Assembly: GCA_023053545.1 (NCBI GenBank)
Contig: JAKZAN010000004.1
Span: 5,022,001 to 5,086,000, forward strand
Length of the DNA: 64,000 bases
Direction of reading: 5' to 3'
Origin: Lepidurus packardi
Lineage: Eukaryota > Arthropoda > Branchiopoda > Notostraca > Triopsidae
Position numbers and translations under genes: made by a program. The notes under the pieces are model-generated. The model was not told where the DNA came from and ran no database searches. It saw nothing but the letters and a program-made list of their open reading frames with translations. The first letter of the stretch is position 1. Every line of letters starts with the position of its first letter. Shown here one piece after another: positions 13,201 through 24,932 of the stretch.

Positions 13201-16200
13201 TTTTCTCAGAGCTATTTTTTGTTTCATGGAAAACTAATTATTGTCAAACTGTGGTCAGTTCAACAAAAAGAGGAGCAAACGCATCTCTGATAAGAGGGTT
13301 GACAAAAGCCAAACATACCGTTTCTTGTGTACAGTTACGAATTGACGGCTTTTGTTGGGCGTTGATTGGACGCGGGGATTTGGTCGACGAGCACAGCGAA
13401 CAAATGGAGCGGCCCTTTTTCTCTGCGTAACTACACCTTGATTTGTATAGCTTTTCAAAGAGGAGTTCATTGTTGGGACTATAACCATGAAGAAAGTCAC
13501 GTGGTCTATATGTCTGTGAGCTTAGTAAAGCATGTAGCAACAGTCAAAGCAAAAGAGGGTACCGAAGGGAGCGTTGTCGTGCTGGAGTGTATATACTATT
13601 TGGTTGAGAGTTTTGTATCCGTCGTCGTTGTTCTGGTGATACTAGCTTATTCGTCTCATTTCTCTGTTTGAAGAAACTAGGGAAACGACGATAGACCGTC
13701 AAAATAAGCAATACAAAAGCATTTCAACATAGGAGCCCAAAGAAAAACCAGGGCAAAACAAAACAAAGTTTTTCTATAGTTTCGTTCCCGTTGCATAGCT
13801 AAGCTCTGCGATACTCTTCATCACGCTCCCCGAGTTTCTGAAAGCTTTAGCAGCTCAACCTTTTGCTAGTGGTTGCTATTTGCATAGCAGCAGAGCTGTC
13901 GAGACGGAATGCATTGCTGCTGCTGCTATACTCGCAATGCAGTGTGCTCTGGCATTGCTTTGACGGTAGCGCAGCAATTCTCCCAGAAAAAAAGGAGTAA
14001 AATAGGTTTCGTTTGCCTCTCCTCCTCCTTCCTTGCTACCCAACAACCGAGATTGATTTTTCAATCGCTATCCAACTCTACTTTTAAGATTGGTTTTGCC
14101 GACAGGCCGTTTAACGTATAGCGCGTTGAACGTGTAAAGCAATTCACTCAATTAAAATTTTGGGGAGGGTACTTATTCTCTATTACAAGTCAAAGTAATC
14201 AACTTTGAATTCAAAAGCATTCCTCTTTTTCAGTTTATAAGTTTTCTTATTAATTGACCGAGGATCTGTTCCATAAAATGTCAATTAACTAATTAAATGT
14301 TCCTGTTATATTCCAGTTCTCGCCCAACGACGCGGATCACAATATGGCGTGCAGATCGGGGAATTAAGCAATCTGTCTCATGGAATCGGAGGCACTGTCT
14401 ACGCTGTTAGTGATGAAGTACTATTTATCAGAGGCTTTACTTATGAAGGAAGCGGACCAGGTAACCACAGTAACATTCTATCAAAGATTTCTTTGAGTTA
14501 TTTGTATTATTATGGTTGTTTAACTACTCATTTTGTTGCTTAGACGCATATTTCTGGGTGGGTAATTCTACCCGTCCAACGCCTGCAGGAGTTCTCGTTC
14601 CGTATCCTTCGGATTTCGACGGCAGGTACTATAAGAAGCCTTTTTTACTCTTGTTATGCCTTTTTTACTCTTGTTATGTGAGAACGAAGGGAGAAAGTTC
14701 TCTTTCTCCCTCCCTCTCTCGGAGAAAGAGAGAACATTTCCCATGGAGACCTACATGAGTTAGAAAACCGTCCATGTGGTTTCTTAAAGGAGCAGAAATG
14801 ATAGGGAGAAAAGAAGACTATCATCCGGTCTATAGAAAGGACAGGTCGCAGGTCATTCTGACTCAGCATGATGGCTCCTCTCCAATCTTGCTGAATCGAA
14901 TAGCTGTGCATTCATGATCACCTTGCAGGGCGGAACGTGGAGTTGCTAGCGCAGTTCTCTTCCAGCTTCGCATTTTTTTTTTATTAATTTTATTTTTTTT
15001 CCCACTTTTTCTTACAAAGGGTTTTGTCCATCTAAAGTTCCTCAAGCACGTGGCTTGGCTGTCTATTGTTTGGTTCGTACTGACGAAGCTATTAGAATGG
15101 TCTTTCTTTTCTATTATCTACCCAATTGTCAAGTTGGAATCGTTGTCTGAAAAAAAAAATAGGTATTTTTCGCTCTTTTTTGTATGTTTTCCCTCACTTT
15201 TGGGATGCCTTCTTGGCTTCTTTTACGTAGATATCTGTTATGGAGTATTATACGTCCAACCCTGTCAGGATGCTCTCCGGGTTCTTCTGGCCGGAAGAGA
15301 ATCCGAAGAAAATTGTCTGGTCCTGTTGATCCTTCCCTTCATTTCTGACAGTTTTCTTCGAGGGGGAAAAGTTCATCCTTCCCGGAGGCTGCCTGCCTGT
15401 ATATATCTATACGTACTTTCTTTCCGTTCCCCTCCTTCCCTTATTTCTTTCCATGTATTTCCCCTCTTCCCCGTATTGCAGTTAGTAAGTTCTCTTTTTG
15501 GTTGATGAACTCCCCCGGTAGCCGGTATTGCACTGGCATGGGAGCTGTTTGACTCATTTCTTCTTGTCCGTAATTGCTTTCTGAATAAGGGGAATAGCTT
15601 CGCGTTAGTAACCAAACCAAAAGAAACTTCTATACCTCTTTCTTGTGCAGGGGTGTTTCTTTCTCTCGGATGTTTGGTCATTTTCCAGATAAAGAACAAA
15701 TATAATAAACCTTGTGTAAAAAGCCTGCCTCACCGTTTTTTTTTTAAACTCTGCTTTTTTATTTCTTCAAGAAAAAGTGAGAAACTAAAATTTATTTTTT
15801 TACATTGTTATAGAGAAGCTCCTGTCCTGAAGAAGTTCGATCGCCAAGATGTACTCCTCAAACTGCCCAATGGTCTCAAAATCCGTGACATTAAATGGCT
15901 TTCGGTCTGGTGCCGCCGTTTTACTGTAAGTTGCACGTTTTTCATTTCATGATCACTTGGCAAAGTCCTTTTAGCGATGATGGGGAGGGGTTTTCTGGGT
16001 CCAAAGGGCAGAGGAAAATAGAACGCTTGTTCAATAATTTTACCCGTTTGATTCTATTCTATGGAAAGCTAGGCTCCCAGTCCCACGGTCCCTCCCTTTG
16101 CATGGCTCATTTTGGGACTTTTTGTTTTACTTTTACACTTCACGCCGCCCCAGAGAACTTTACTCTAACTCCATTTCTGTTCCGTGAGCAGCAGTGGCCA

Positions 16201-19200
16201 TAAAAACAAGTCCCTGCGTTCCCGAATCAAATCCATCTCAGTTAAGAGACATGCGTCTTTACAGAAGCGAGGAAGCAAGCTTTCCTCTCGGCTTAAAAAG
16301 CTCACAGCCCATAAAACTTAAGCACCTCGCCTTCACTCCCCCTTCTCCTCTCCCTCCCTGTCTGTTTTATTCCACCCCCTAGTTTTATTTCGACTTTTGT
16401 GAAGCGCAATCCTCAAACCGTATTGCCATCTTCACCTTCGTTTTCCATATCTTTCCACCAAGCGTTGGTGAAAAATCACGTCATTCTAATACACCTTTTG
16501 GGATCCCAAAAGAAAGTTAAAATAAAAAATAAATCCACGTGCTCTTAAAGCGCTTTGAGTTTAGTTACAACGTTCAGTACGTATAAGCTGTAGATGCGAT
16601 GGACGTTTTTTTTTTTTTTTACTTTTTTTTTAACTTTCTGTAATCATAAAATATGGAGTCACAGCTATGAAAACATCCTTTTCTCTGATTTTGGTTGTAC
16701 GGGATAAGAGGGAAAGCGAGTAGAGTTGCGGAACAAAGATGGCTCAATTCCTGGGTTGAAAGCTTCATAAGAAGAAGAAGTTCCGTGGGCAAGACTAGTG
16801 GAGGATGGGTCTTTTATCCCGCATCAAACAGCTTACGGCTGGCGGACTTGCTCGTTTTCGGAGAAGGCTTTGCGGGAATATAAGGCGATCTACGAACGAA
16901 GAGATTTTGGAATTGGTTCGTGTATAATAGCCATAAAAACGAAAAAAGGGAATAACTTTGATTGGAGAATGCTAGTAAGCCTGCAAGAAAATATAGGTTT
17001 TACAACCAACCAACAATTCGATTATTTAGACTCTAAATGTACTGTTAAGATTTCAAAAAAATGAGAAGAATAAACCAGGATGGTTGGATAACAAGTCCTA
17101 ATGCTCCTCCTTTGTTTGGTCGCAGCATTTCAGGTTCATATTAAAAGGAGGACATGGATGTCTATAGTAATTCCCCGGGGGGATATCTGCGTATGCCTTT
17201 TGCACGCTCGCTTCTATTAGAGATCCTGTATGTACCCGTCTTCTCCCTTTCATATAGCTGTCTGGTCTGGTCAATTTGAAAAGGGAGAAAGGGTCCTTTT
17301 ATTGAGCTCTTATAACTTTCATTTTTTTTAACGAAACGAACGTCAGTATTGAAAAAGGAAAGGAAGTTCTATAGCATTATTTCAGGGGTTTAGGGGAGGA
17401 GGGGTTAGGGGTTCGAGGAAAAGAAAAGGAAAGTTGCGGTTAGGAATTAAGAAACTCGTTTTTTCTTTAAATATGAGCCATTAGTAGCCGAGGGTTGCAA
17501 TACTTGTATAAAGGATTTCCTAAATTATCCCAGCATTTAGGGTTGCCATAGCATTCTAGTTTTCAGTAAATGATCCCTATTTCGGCTTACTCCGTATTGC
17601 CGTCAATCAATAGATGTAATCCGAATTATTAGCGTATTGAGATGAGGGGTTTGGAGAGAATTTGAAACTCGGCAGCGATGTTTATTGATGATGTTACTTC
17701 CAGAACTGTATGTGTTCTGATATTCCTTTCTACATGCTACTTGAATAAAAGCCCCCATCCATCAAGAGTAAAATATTCTTAGCGCTTTTAGAGTGTTCAT
17801 TTTTGGTGTGTTTGTGCCATGCTCGAGGAATCATGCCTAGCTCTGCCACGGGAAGTCCCTTTTTTGTAACTTACTTTAAATAGCGCCTAACAAGAATTTT
17901 GGTGCTTGTCCTGGCCTTGTCCATAGCGCGAAGCGAAGCAAGGCTGAGATAATCATATTAGTTCGGCTACATTGACCCAAGAACGTCTCCATTCTTCCCC
18001 CTCCCCCTCCAAAAAAAAAACAACAACAACAAAAAGCAGGTTTCATGTAGGAAATAGGAGTCATACTTTTGTTGGCACGGGAAAATTTTTTATGGTACAC
18101 ATGAGATACACAAGACAGTCTTTATCCATTTCTTGTGTGTTCTGCTTCCCGGTGCCGAGACAAACCCTGCTAAGAGGCGTGGTTTGGGACATAGATGCTG
18201 CTCATCGGAGTGGCAAAGCAAGATGAAGAGGTCGGTTTCCCATGGCATGAGGTTAAAAGCGGTGTCAGGGTTGAAACATGGCCTCTTTTCGTCGCTCTTT
18301 TCCAGTTCGATTGGGCAAAGACATCATAAGGTTGAACATGGGTCCTCGGCAGGCAAAAGCCAAAAACTGAAAAAATTGTGTAGAAAAGTGAGGAATAAAT
18401 AAGGGAAAAGAAGAAGAAGAAAAAAGACAATTTAGCCCACGTCGCATATTTGCTACAACATCGCAACCGTTTTATGTCCTCCCAAGCCCCTGTTATGTGT
18501 GCAAAGCATTGGATGCTTTCCAGGGCGCTGGAGCGAGAGAGATAAAGCTGGCAGACCCTTCTTTCTTGCTTTCCTTGCTATACCAACTGTCCGTAAGAGA
18601 AGCCGGTGTTTTAAACTAAGGTTAAGAAGTGCCGGCCATGGTCTAAAAATTCGTCTACATTATCCTTTACCTGTTTGTTATTTTGACATTCCTGCACGTA
18701 AATTGTTAAGTATACAAATGTTCTTATTTGATTTTTTGGGGGCTATTTTGCTTTTGAATTACAGGTGGATTTTGGATCTGTGATCTTTCCTGGCAATTTG
18801 GATCCTCCCCGCACTCGGGTTCTTCCAGAGTTTAAGCGGATGGCCCATGGACTCCGATCAGGCAACATCACCATCTTGGACGCTAAAACGCTGTACATTC
18901 CTAATTTGCATTATGATGGAACTGGCTCGGATGTTTTCTTCTGGGTTGGTACTGGCGCAGAGCCTAATTCACAGGGAATCAAAGTAGCTAACGAGATTGG
19001 CAGGTAGATAGAAAAACCAACATTATTTACAGTGATTTGTTTTTGTCGGCTCAGCGTTTCGATTAATGGTGTGTTGTTTCTCTTCTTCCGCAGTATGGAT
19101 TCATTGAAGGCATATCAAGGACAAGATATTGAAATCCAACTACCCGGTAATCTTACAATTTACGACATCGATTGGCTGGCCGTTTGGAGCAGTCAAGTCC

Positions 19201-21458
19201 GAGAAAACTTTGGCCACGTCGTGATTCCTAAAGATCTTGAGGTCCCGCCAGCGTTGGGTCAAAATAAACTTACGGTAAGTCACGGGGAATTTCCAAAAAA
19301 ATCTCATAGCCTGAGATTGTTTTTTCTAAAGCTCATTTATCCTATGAATTATTTGAATTGCATAAAAATCGCATACTGAGGATTTGGCAGACATTTTTAA
19401 TTGAAAAAACATGTTTTGTTCTATTGGTTATGCAGCCAGCATGGTGGTACCATCCGGTAAGCGCCGGTCTGCATGTCATTCGTTTAATGTGTACGGACTT
19501 CTGTTTGTCTAGGAACGTCGATGTGTGTGTATCTTTGCTATACTGTTCTCATATGTCGTGATTACCTTTCTATTCTCTATATTGCATTCGCTCATCTGCG
19601 TTTGTTTTGGGGACCGTTTTGATTACTGATCGAGTTTTGTTTGTCTCCAGACCCCATCGCCCTCTCGTGACAAGGATATGAACAACGATCATCATGACCA
19701 CTCCCATGAGTTGGATTCTTGCATGGAACTCCTTGGGGGTAACTTGCAGGTACAATGGGAAGCGGATGTAGATGGCGTCTTGATTCGCTTATCGGGTCGC
19801 ATGACTGAATCCGATTACATGGCGTTTGGCATTAGTGGGACCGAAGGAAGATCTCAAATGGTGGGAGGCGATGTCACGGTAGCTTACTACAACCGAGATG
19901 ACAACACTTTCCATGCGGAAGACTATTTTTTGGGCGCTAAATCGCAAGTAAGTTTTGTGTACTGTTTTTCTGTAGTTTCCTCTTGGCTTGGGTTTTATGA
20001 TGGCAAAGAAGGAAAGAAAGACAGCAAAAAAAAACTGCAACCTTTTTCGTTTTTCTGATTTTTCTTTGGAAATTGTCCAGTGTGATGGCTCTAACGGAGT
20101 GTGTCCGGATACCCGTGTGGGCGGAAACAACGACATCGCATTCCTAGCAGGGGAGCGCAAAAACGGAGTCACCACTGTCGTCTTTAGGAGGTCATTACAC
20201 AGCGGTAGTAATCCTGAACGATTCGACCGAACTATTCCCACTGTCGGCAAAGTCAATATCATTGCGGCTATCGGACCCTTGAACAATAACAAACAAGCTA
20301 ATTATCATGGAGCAAGCCGAACTTCTGGTAAAATGAGAACAAAAATATATTTATTATCAGAGCTCAGTCATAATTCTGTATTGTAGATGATATCCGTATC
20401 AACTTTATGGACCGTAATGTGAAAAACTGCCCAGTACTCTTGGCGCCTCATGACACGCATAGTGCACCGCATCCTCCGACGCACGTTGACCACGATCACG
20501 ATCACGAGCATTCAAGTACGGTTTACAAGCCATGGGAACGGCCCGTTGTTCGTGATACCAAAACTTTTGGCGCGCGCATTGGACCCGCTGGAGATAAAAA
20601 AGGTTACACTGCCATCACTGGTGAGAACTGATTTTTAGGAAAAAAAGATTCAGTTTTGGAGTTCATTTATTCATGTATGACGTTTTTGTAGGTCAACCTT
20701 CTGGGGGGGTTGCATGGTATATCAATGATATCCTCATTCCTGAAATCGAAGTAGAGCGTGGTCAAACTTATACCTTTATTGTTGAAGGAGGTTGTCTTTA
20801 CATATTTTATAAAAAAGAGGAAATTCGGTTAACCAGGGTTGTAATTAGGTAATGATCCCACACGGGGTGCCAACTACCACCCACTTTATATTACGGATAG
20901 TTTCGAGGGAGGGTTTGGTCAAAAGACAGCTGAGCAACAGCTCCGACAGAAAGTATATGCTGGCGTAGCTAATGACAAAAATGGATTCACTTATCCAACC
21001 GCTGGTAAGCACAAGATAAAAAAAATATACATAGCGAAATTTTGGTGAATTCGAGTAGATTACATGGTATTATTTTATTCGTTCTAGCTGGACGATTATG
21101 CGAATATAAGCACCAGAGTATCGATGCTTGGGAACAATCTGAAACGTTTGCAGATTACAGACGATCTTTACGACTAGAGTGCGACGAGGCGACGAGATCA
21201 GCTAATTTGACTTGGACTGTCCCCATGGATGCACCCAACACTCTTTATTATCAAGTACGTAGCTTTTTTTAAAAAAAAGTTTTCACTTTGTTCGGTTTTT
21301 CGTAACAAGTTTTCGCCTTGTAGTGTTATACGCATAATGGGCTTGGCTGGAAAATCAACGTTGTCAATTCGAAAAACGCACGAGGTGCTGCTGTTTCTTG
21401 GGCCCGCGCATCTGCTGCCTTTATCGGAGTTTTGGCATTAGTTTCGGTGCTTCTTTAG
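9977..21458 (+). CDS. Skeletor: Protein Skeletor (isoform B/C-like), DM13-DOMON protein, 14 coding exons
   Basis: Exons: 9977-10031, 14317-14460, 14544-14625, 15814-15925, 18765-19003, 19094-19274, 19436-19456 (21-nt microexon), 19651-19947, 20081-20327, 20387-20620, 20692-20790, 20849-21004, 21088-21254, 21324-21458. They total 2169 nt, or 722 aa, near the Drosophila Skeletor B/C size. Domains: signal peptide (MDGTGFVRLACWSILLVTVL); DM13 domain 1 (about residues 30-131, GIGGTVYAVSDEVLFIRGF, WLSVWC); DM13 domain 2 (137-245, VFFWVG, WLAVWS); a DOMON domain (about 298-460); His clusters at 292-297 and 481-501; a cupredoxin-like part with H581 and C679-x2-H682; and a hydrophobic C-terminus (VSWARASAAFIGVLALVSVLL region), possibly a GPI signal. 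The family is known as a Drosophila spindle-matrix-associated protein, but the domains point to an extracellular or redox role. The start is fixed by the signal peptide and by phase into exon 2. It is a duplicated locus, with a dead 5' copy at 2429-3043. Confidence 0.93.
10032..14316 (+). other. Skeletor intron 1, including a 4 kb segment absent from the duplicate
   Basis: The matching intron in the pseudogene copy is only 261 bp (2480-2740). Similarity holds to about 10250 and resumes at about 14255, so the roughly 4 kb between is either an insertion here or a deletion in copy 1. I see no transposase or reverse transcriptase reading frame in it. The longest open frame, 12027-12434 on the minus strand, has no recognisable domain. 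It includes the assembly gap at 11141-11240. Confidence 0.7.
11141..11240. other. Assembly gap (100 N)
   Basis: Exactly 100 N, the usual placeholder size for a gap of unknown length. The nine bases CAAACGTTC occur both immediately before the gap (11132-11140) and immediately after it (11241-11249), so the two contigs may in fact overlap. Confidence 0.98.
14255..14660 (+). repeat. Segmental duplication, copy 2, 3' part
   Basis: Counterpart of about 2685-3075. It contains Skeletor exons 2 and 3 with their short intron. The exons are about 94% identical to copy 1 by eye. The shared homology stops a few tens of bases into intron 3. Confidence 0.85.
14639..14678. repeat. 20-bp exact tandem duplication in Skeletor intron 3, next to a hairpin
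   Basis: CCTTTTTTACTCTTGTTATG occurs twice back to back just after the exon 3 donor. It is followed by an imperfect inverted repeat at about 14697-14735 (GTTCTCTTTCTCC pairing with GGAGAAAGAGAGAAC). The rest of intron 3 (14679-15813) is pyrimidine-rich. It holds an open frame at 15050-15505 that has no domain and that I do not believe is coding. Confidence 0.8.
15926..18764 (+). other. Skeletor intron 4; no further feature seen
   Basis: A 2.8 kb intron separating the two DM13 domains (donor ACT|GTAAGT, acceptor TTACAG|GTGGAT). It holds homopolymer T runs near 16606 and an A/CAA-rich run near 18009, with only short open frames and no recognisable coding content. It is the longest intron after intron 1; all later introns in this gene are below 200 bp. 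Confidence 0.65.
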
Positions 21459-24207
21459 TGAGCAAACTTTGAAATCGGTCAAGTTTGATGGTATAATTCT
21501 GCTACCCGTAAAGTAAAAAAAGTGAGAGAATGAGAATGTGTGCAAGCGATTAGTTTGGCTACCCTTTTTTGGTCACCTTAAATAGTCGTCGTTAATGTAA
21601 TTGTCGAGTAAGGAAAAATGCCTTTTGATAACTGGTGAAATACAAGATAATATCTGAGCATTTTTTGCACTGGTTCCACTTTTTGTATAATACAGTATAC
21701 GGGAATAGTAAAAAAATTATCCCCTCAATTTATTGATGCTATAAGGTTAATCTTAGTCTCTAAGAAATAAGATCAAACAAAAATAATTTCAGATGACTTT
21801 GGGAATTCAGTTCAGGAAACTGAGAGCTGAAATCCTTTAATAACAGAAGACGTAACTATTGGACATGATTGGCAGTTAAGTTATACGATAACACAATGTA
21901 ATGCAAACTTCTAGAGACTATAAGGTATGACTATAGGCAAACCATTATATTTTTATAAATCAGAAGATGGCTCCTACCCACGTACACCGCTTTGTTCACA
22001 CGTTATATTTATAGAAGTTTCAACGCATGTTTTTATATAAGCTTATGACCCAGTGGATAAGGCGCAAGCCTTTGGAACGAGAGGTTCTCGGTTCGAAACC
22101 TGGTTGAGGTACTTTATTTCGTCGAAAAAACGAAATATTGAATGGCTTCCTTTCTCAGTACCTTATGCTTTTCCGGCAAGGTTCCCAACACCCATAATCA
22201 AAATCGTCAAGCTTCGGCATCACGAGCTCGAATATCGGGGATGGGAAACCGAGCAGGGGAGTTGGGAACAGAGAAAGGGGCGAGGCTCTCAATTTTTGAC
22301 GATTTTTGAAGGGGACCCTCTTGATCGTGCAGGGATCCTTATGGAAAAAAGCCCAGAAAACGCTTTCACAGATCGAAAAGAAACCACGCCCCTTTTTGGT
22401 CCGATCCACCAATAGGATTCCTCTATATTGTGGAGGTCCCACCCCTTTTCGCGGATTTTACGAAAAAGCACGGAAAAATTTTCCAAATTTTGGCTTTTAT
22501 TTCAAGAATTACAAATCATACAATAAAAAGCCCATTTTTGGAAACCCCAAATTTTTGTTGGGGAACGTTTGGGTACAACAAATAAGCAAATAAGAGATTC
22601 CGTGGGGAAGCAAAAGATCTCATCTGTATAATTTTAAAATCTAGTTTTTGGAACTAAGAAAATACACAGAATAACAATTCCAACAGATATGGAAAACTGA
22701 GCGCTAGTGACGTTTGGGAGGGACATATGTTTACAAGAAAGCAAAAAATTCTGAAAACAAGCGTTACAATCCTACACTCAATTCTCCATAATTGTAAAAT
22801 AGTACACAAAGTCGAACTCAAAAGCTGCTATGCTGAACATCGGGACCCTTGAAAGGGTTAAAACCTGGAATGTAAACACAAAATTTAAATAATCAATTTT
22901 TACATTTCTTAAATAATTGATAAAAGATTTCCTTGAAGCCTGATTTGCACAAAACTGCATATAACCACCAGATTCAGGGCTGGAAGATCCTTTGGTACGT
23001 GAAAGCAGCAAGGAATCTTATTAGGGTCGTTCAACAGTCTTCTGTATTCTCTGTCTGTATTCAGAAAGCCACGAACGTTAAACAACACCTTAGAACAATA
23101 ATTAGGTCTCAAATTCCTTTAACCACGTGGCAGAATATATTACCAAGAGATCAGTGCAGTCACGGATTTGGCCCAAGTTTTCCCAGCGTTAATACTGCAG
23201 AATCCAACATGTAAAATCTTGATCGCGGTATAATCTTGGCTGTAGATCCAAGGACAATTTGACAGAAGAACTACATCTCTCTAACCCTCTCACGAGCCAA
23301 TGGCATATCGAGTTGAGGAAATCTCACATTATATTCCTTTTATTAGTACGGATCTATACTACTCTATTAAGCTATTAGATACATTTTAAACAACCTTTCC
23401 TAACTCCCATACATAACTCTACCACGTGGCATGCCTCATTTTCACTCAGCTTTATTTGCATGCCAGTCAAACACAAGACTAGGCAAAGAACTTAGGATAT
23501 CTCTCTTAAACAAACCTGAGAATTAGAGCAGACAAATATTGTGACGTTGTAATTAAGAAGGTGTATTGAATTGACAATAACAACGTCGAGGGGGTTCAAC
23601 AAATGGTTAAGTATAAGGTGTTTATTGATCAAAAGATCTAAGCCAACTGCCCTGCTGTCTAAGTTCTACTCCCATGCCAAGTAATCGCGAAGCAAACAGG
23701 ATAGAGTAGAATCGCACACCATCCGGTCTACGTGCAAAGCAACTAGATGTGCGGAAACAGCTAAGCATATTTTTTGCAACGTCACAATATGACAAAGACT
23801 AACCCAGCGGCATCTTGTTTGGACTTGTACAGCGTACATTTAACAAAATGGTTTGTTTAAACGTAATAAAACACGGCCAAAGGTTTGAAATAAAACACCC
23901 ACTCAAAACCCACATACGATGTTAAATGAATGGTTATTAATTGTTGCGTACACAGACAAAACGACAGTTTCCATCACTTTCCGTCAAATCACTAGCAAGT
24001 TCGTCTGCGCGAGCGCGAGCGCGACTGAGGCGAGGTAGCGGAAATCGTATGGGGCTACTATTTGACGCACTGAATTTAAGGAGGCGGTCTCACCTAGGAC
24101 GTTATCTAGGAGTCTTTATCATAACTAGCTACAAGAATCATTAGACCAAAACACGTGCTTGAAAGCATAAACAAAGCTGTCACCAAACCTAGCAAAAACC
24201 CTTAATC
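21459..24207. other. Intergenic region between Skeletor and POP5
   Basis: It contains the Skeletor 3' UTR (no canonical AATAAA noticed close downstream), a tRNA-derived SINE-like segment from 22045, and A/T-rich DNA. The last part, 24010-24035, has a GCGCGAGCGCGAGCGCGAC stretch, unusually CpG-rich for this window, about 180 bp upstream of the POP5 start. It may belong to that promoter or 5' UTR. No other gene was seen. Confidence 0.55.
22045..22590 (+). mobile_element. tRNA-derived SINE-like element
   Basis: A tRNA-like head at 22045-22110 has an A-box-like TGACCCAGTGG, a TGGATAAGGCG D-arm reminiscent of tRNA-Arg, and a perfect B box GGTTCGAAACC at 22090-22100. The 5' and 3' acceptor halves do not pair and the T-stem is imperfect, so it is not a working tRNA. 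A roughly 480-bp tail of unrelated sequence follows, ending in A/T-rich runs. This arrangement is typical of SINEs. The right border is a guess, and I found no second copy in the window. Confidence 0.4.
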
Positions 24208-24898
24208 ATGGTTCGTCATAAGAACAGGTCATTTTGAAGACGTTTGATTTCTGAACTTAATTGTCTTAATTTGTACGTTTAAAATCGTAGGTACTTTCTA
24301 GTTGAAATACAACCACAAGATGCAAAATATAAAGAGTTTGACGCATTTGAGCTTAAACCGTACGAGTTATTGCACTCAGTTATCAAATACGTGAATCAGA
24401 TCCACGGAGACTTCGGTGTTGCAGCTATACAAGCAGGTTTTCAAGGTAACGAACCTTCAGAACTCAACATATAATTTTAAGCTTTTTCTTATTGTCCTTT
24501 TCAGCAAAGTACTGCAACGCAAACACACGTATGACAATCCTTCGAGTTCGCCATGGACCCCACAGAATTCTAGCATCTACTTTACCATTCATAACCAGCA
24601 TCAATCGAAAGGAAGTCCTACTGCAAACGTTGTATACTGGAGCTACAATGCATCATTGCTTTCTCTTCTTGAAAGTAAGCGCCGCTTAATTTGATTTCAC
24701 CAACGGTTATTTTAATCTATTCTCTCCTTACAGGATTATCACAAAAAGAAGTTAAAAGAAGCTCTCAAAAACGCACGCAGTGAAGCAGACCGCTCTCACT
24801 TGACCAAGATACTATCGAATGTTGGACATTTAGACAAAGAAACTACAACTGCACGGGAAAATTCGAGGCCTTTACCTGTGCTAAAAGTGGAGCAATAA
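24208..24898 (+). CDS. POP5: Ribonuclease P/MRP protein subunit POP5, 4 exons
   Basis: Exons 24208-24227, 24291-24445, 24505-24674 and 24734-24898 give 510 nt, 169 aa (human POP5 is 163 aa). The product is a subunit of RNase P and RNase MRP, the nuclear ribonucleoproteins that mature tRNA 5' ends and process rRNA. The sequence shows the family layout. It opens MVRHKNRYFLVEIQ (family start MVR-K-RY-L-E), continues with the helix LLHSVIKYVNQIHGDFG, then the core AKYCNANTRMTILRVRHG and the segment LASTLPFITSI. A charged helical C-terminal tail (KKKLKEALKNARSEADRS) ends the protein. Intron phases are 2, 1 and 0, and all donors and acceptors are GT-AG. The introns are 59-63 bp, the compact style of this genome. 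The stop codon overlaps an AATAAA. Confidence 0.93.
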
Positions 24899-24932
24899 AT
24901 GTATAAAAATTAGCGCACTTTGTAAAAATAAA
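24894..24932 (+). promoter_or_regulatory. POP5 poly(A) signals
   Basis: AATAAA occurs at 24894-24899, overlapping the POP5 stop codon, and again at 24927-24932. The second is the more plausible functional signal, because the first would leave almost no 3' UTR. Confidence 0.5.

Noticed and set aside
15050..15505. 151-codon open frame inside Skeletor intron 3
   Set aside because: It arises from a pyrimidine-rich tract, has no domain, and lies between well-supported exons whose phases already join correctly.
18001..18035. CAA/poly-A microsatellite and similar homopolymers (16606 T run, 57846 G run)
   Set aside because: Ordinary simple sequence. Nothing beyond slippage is indicated.
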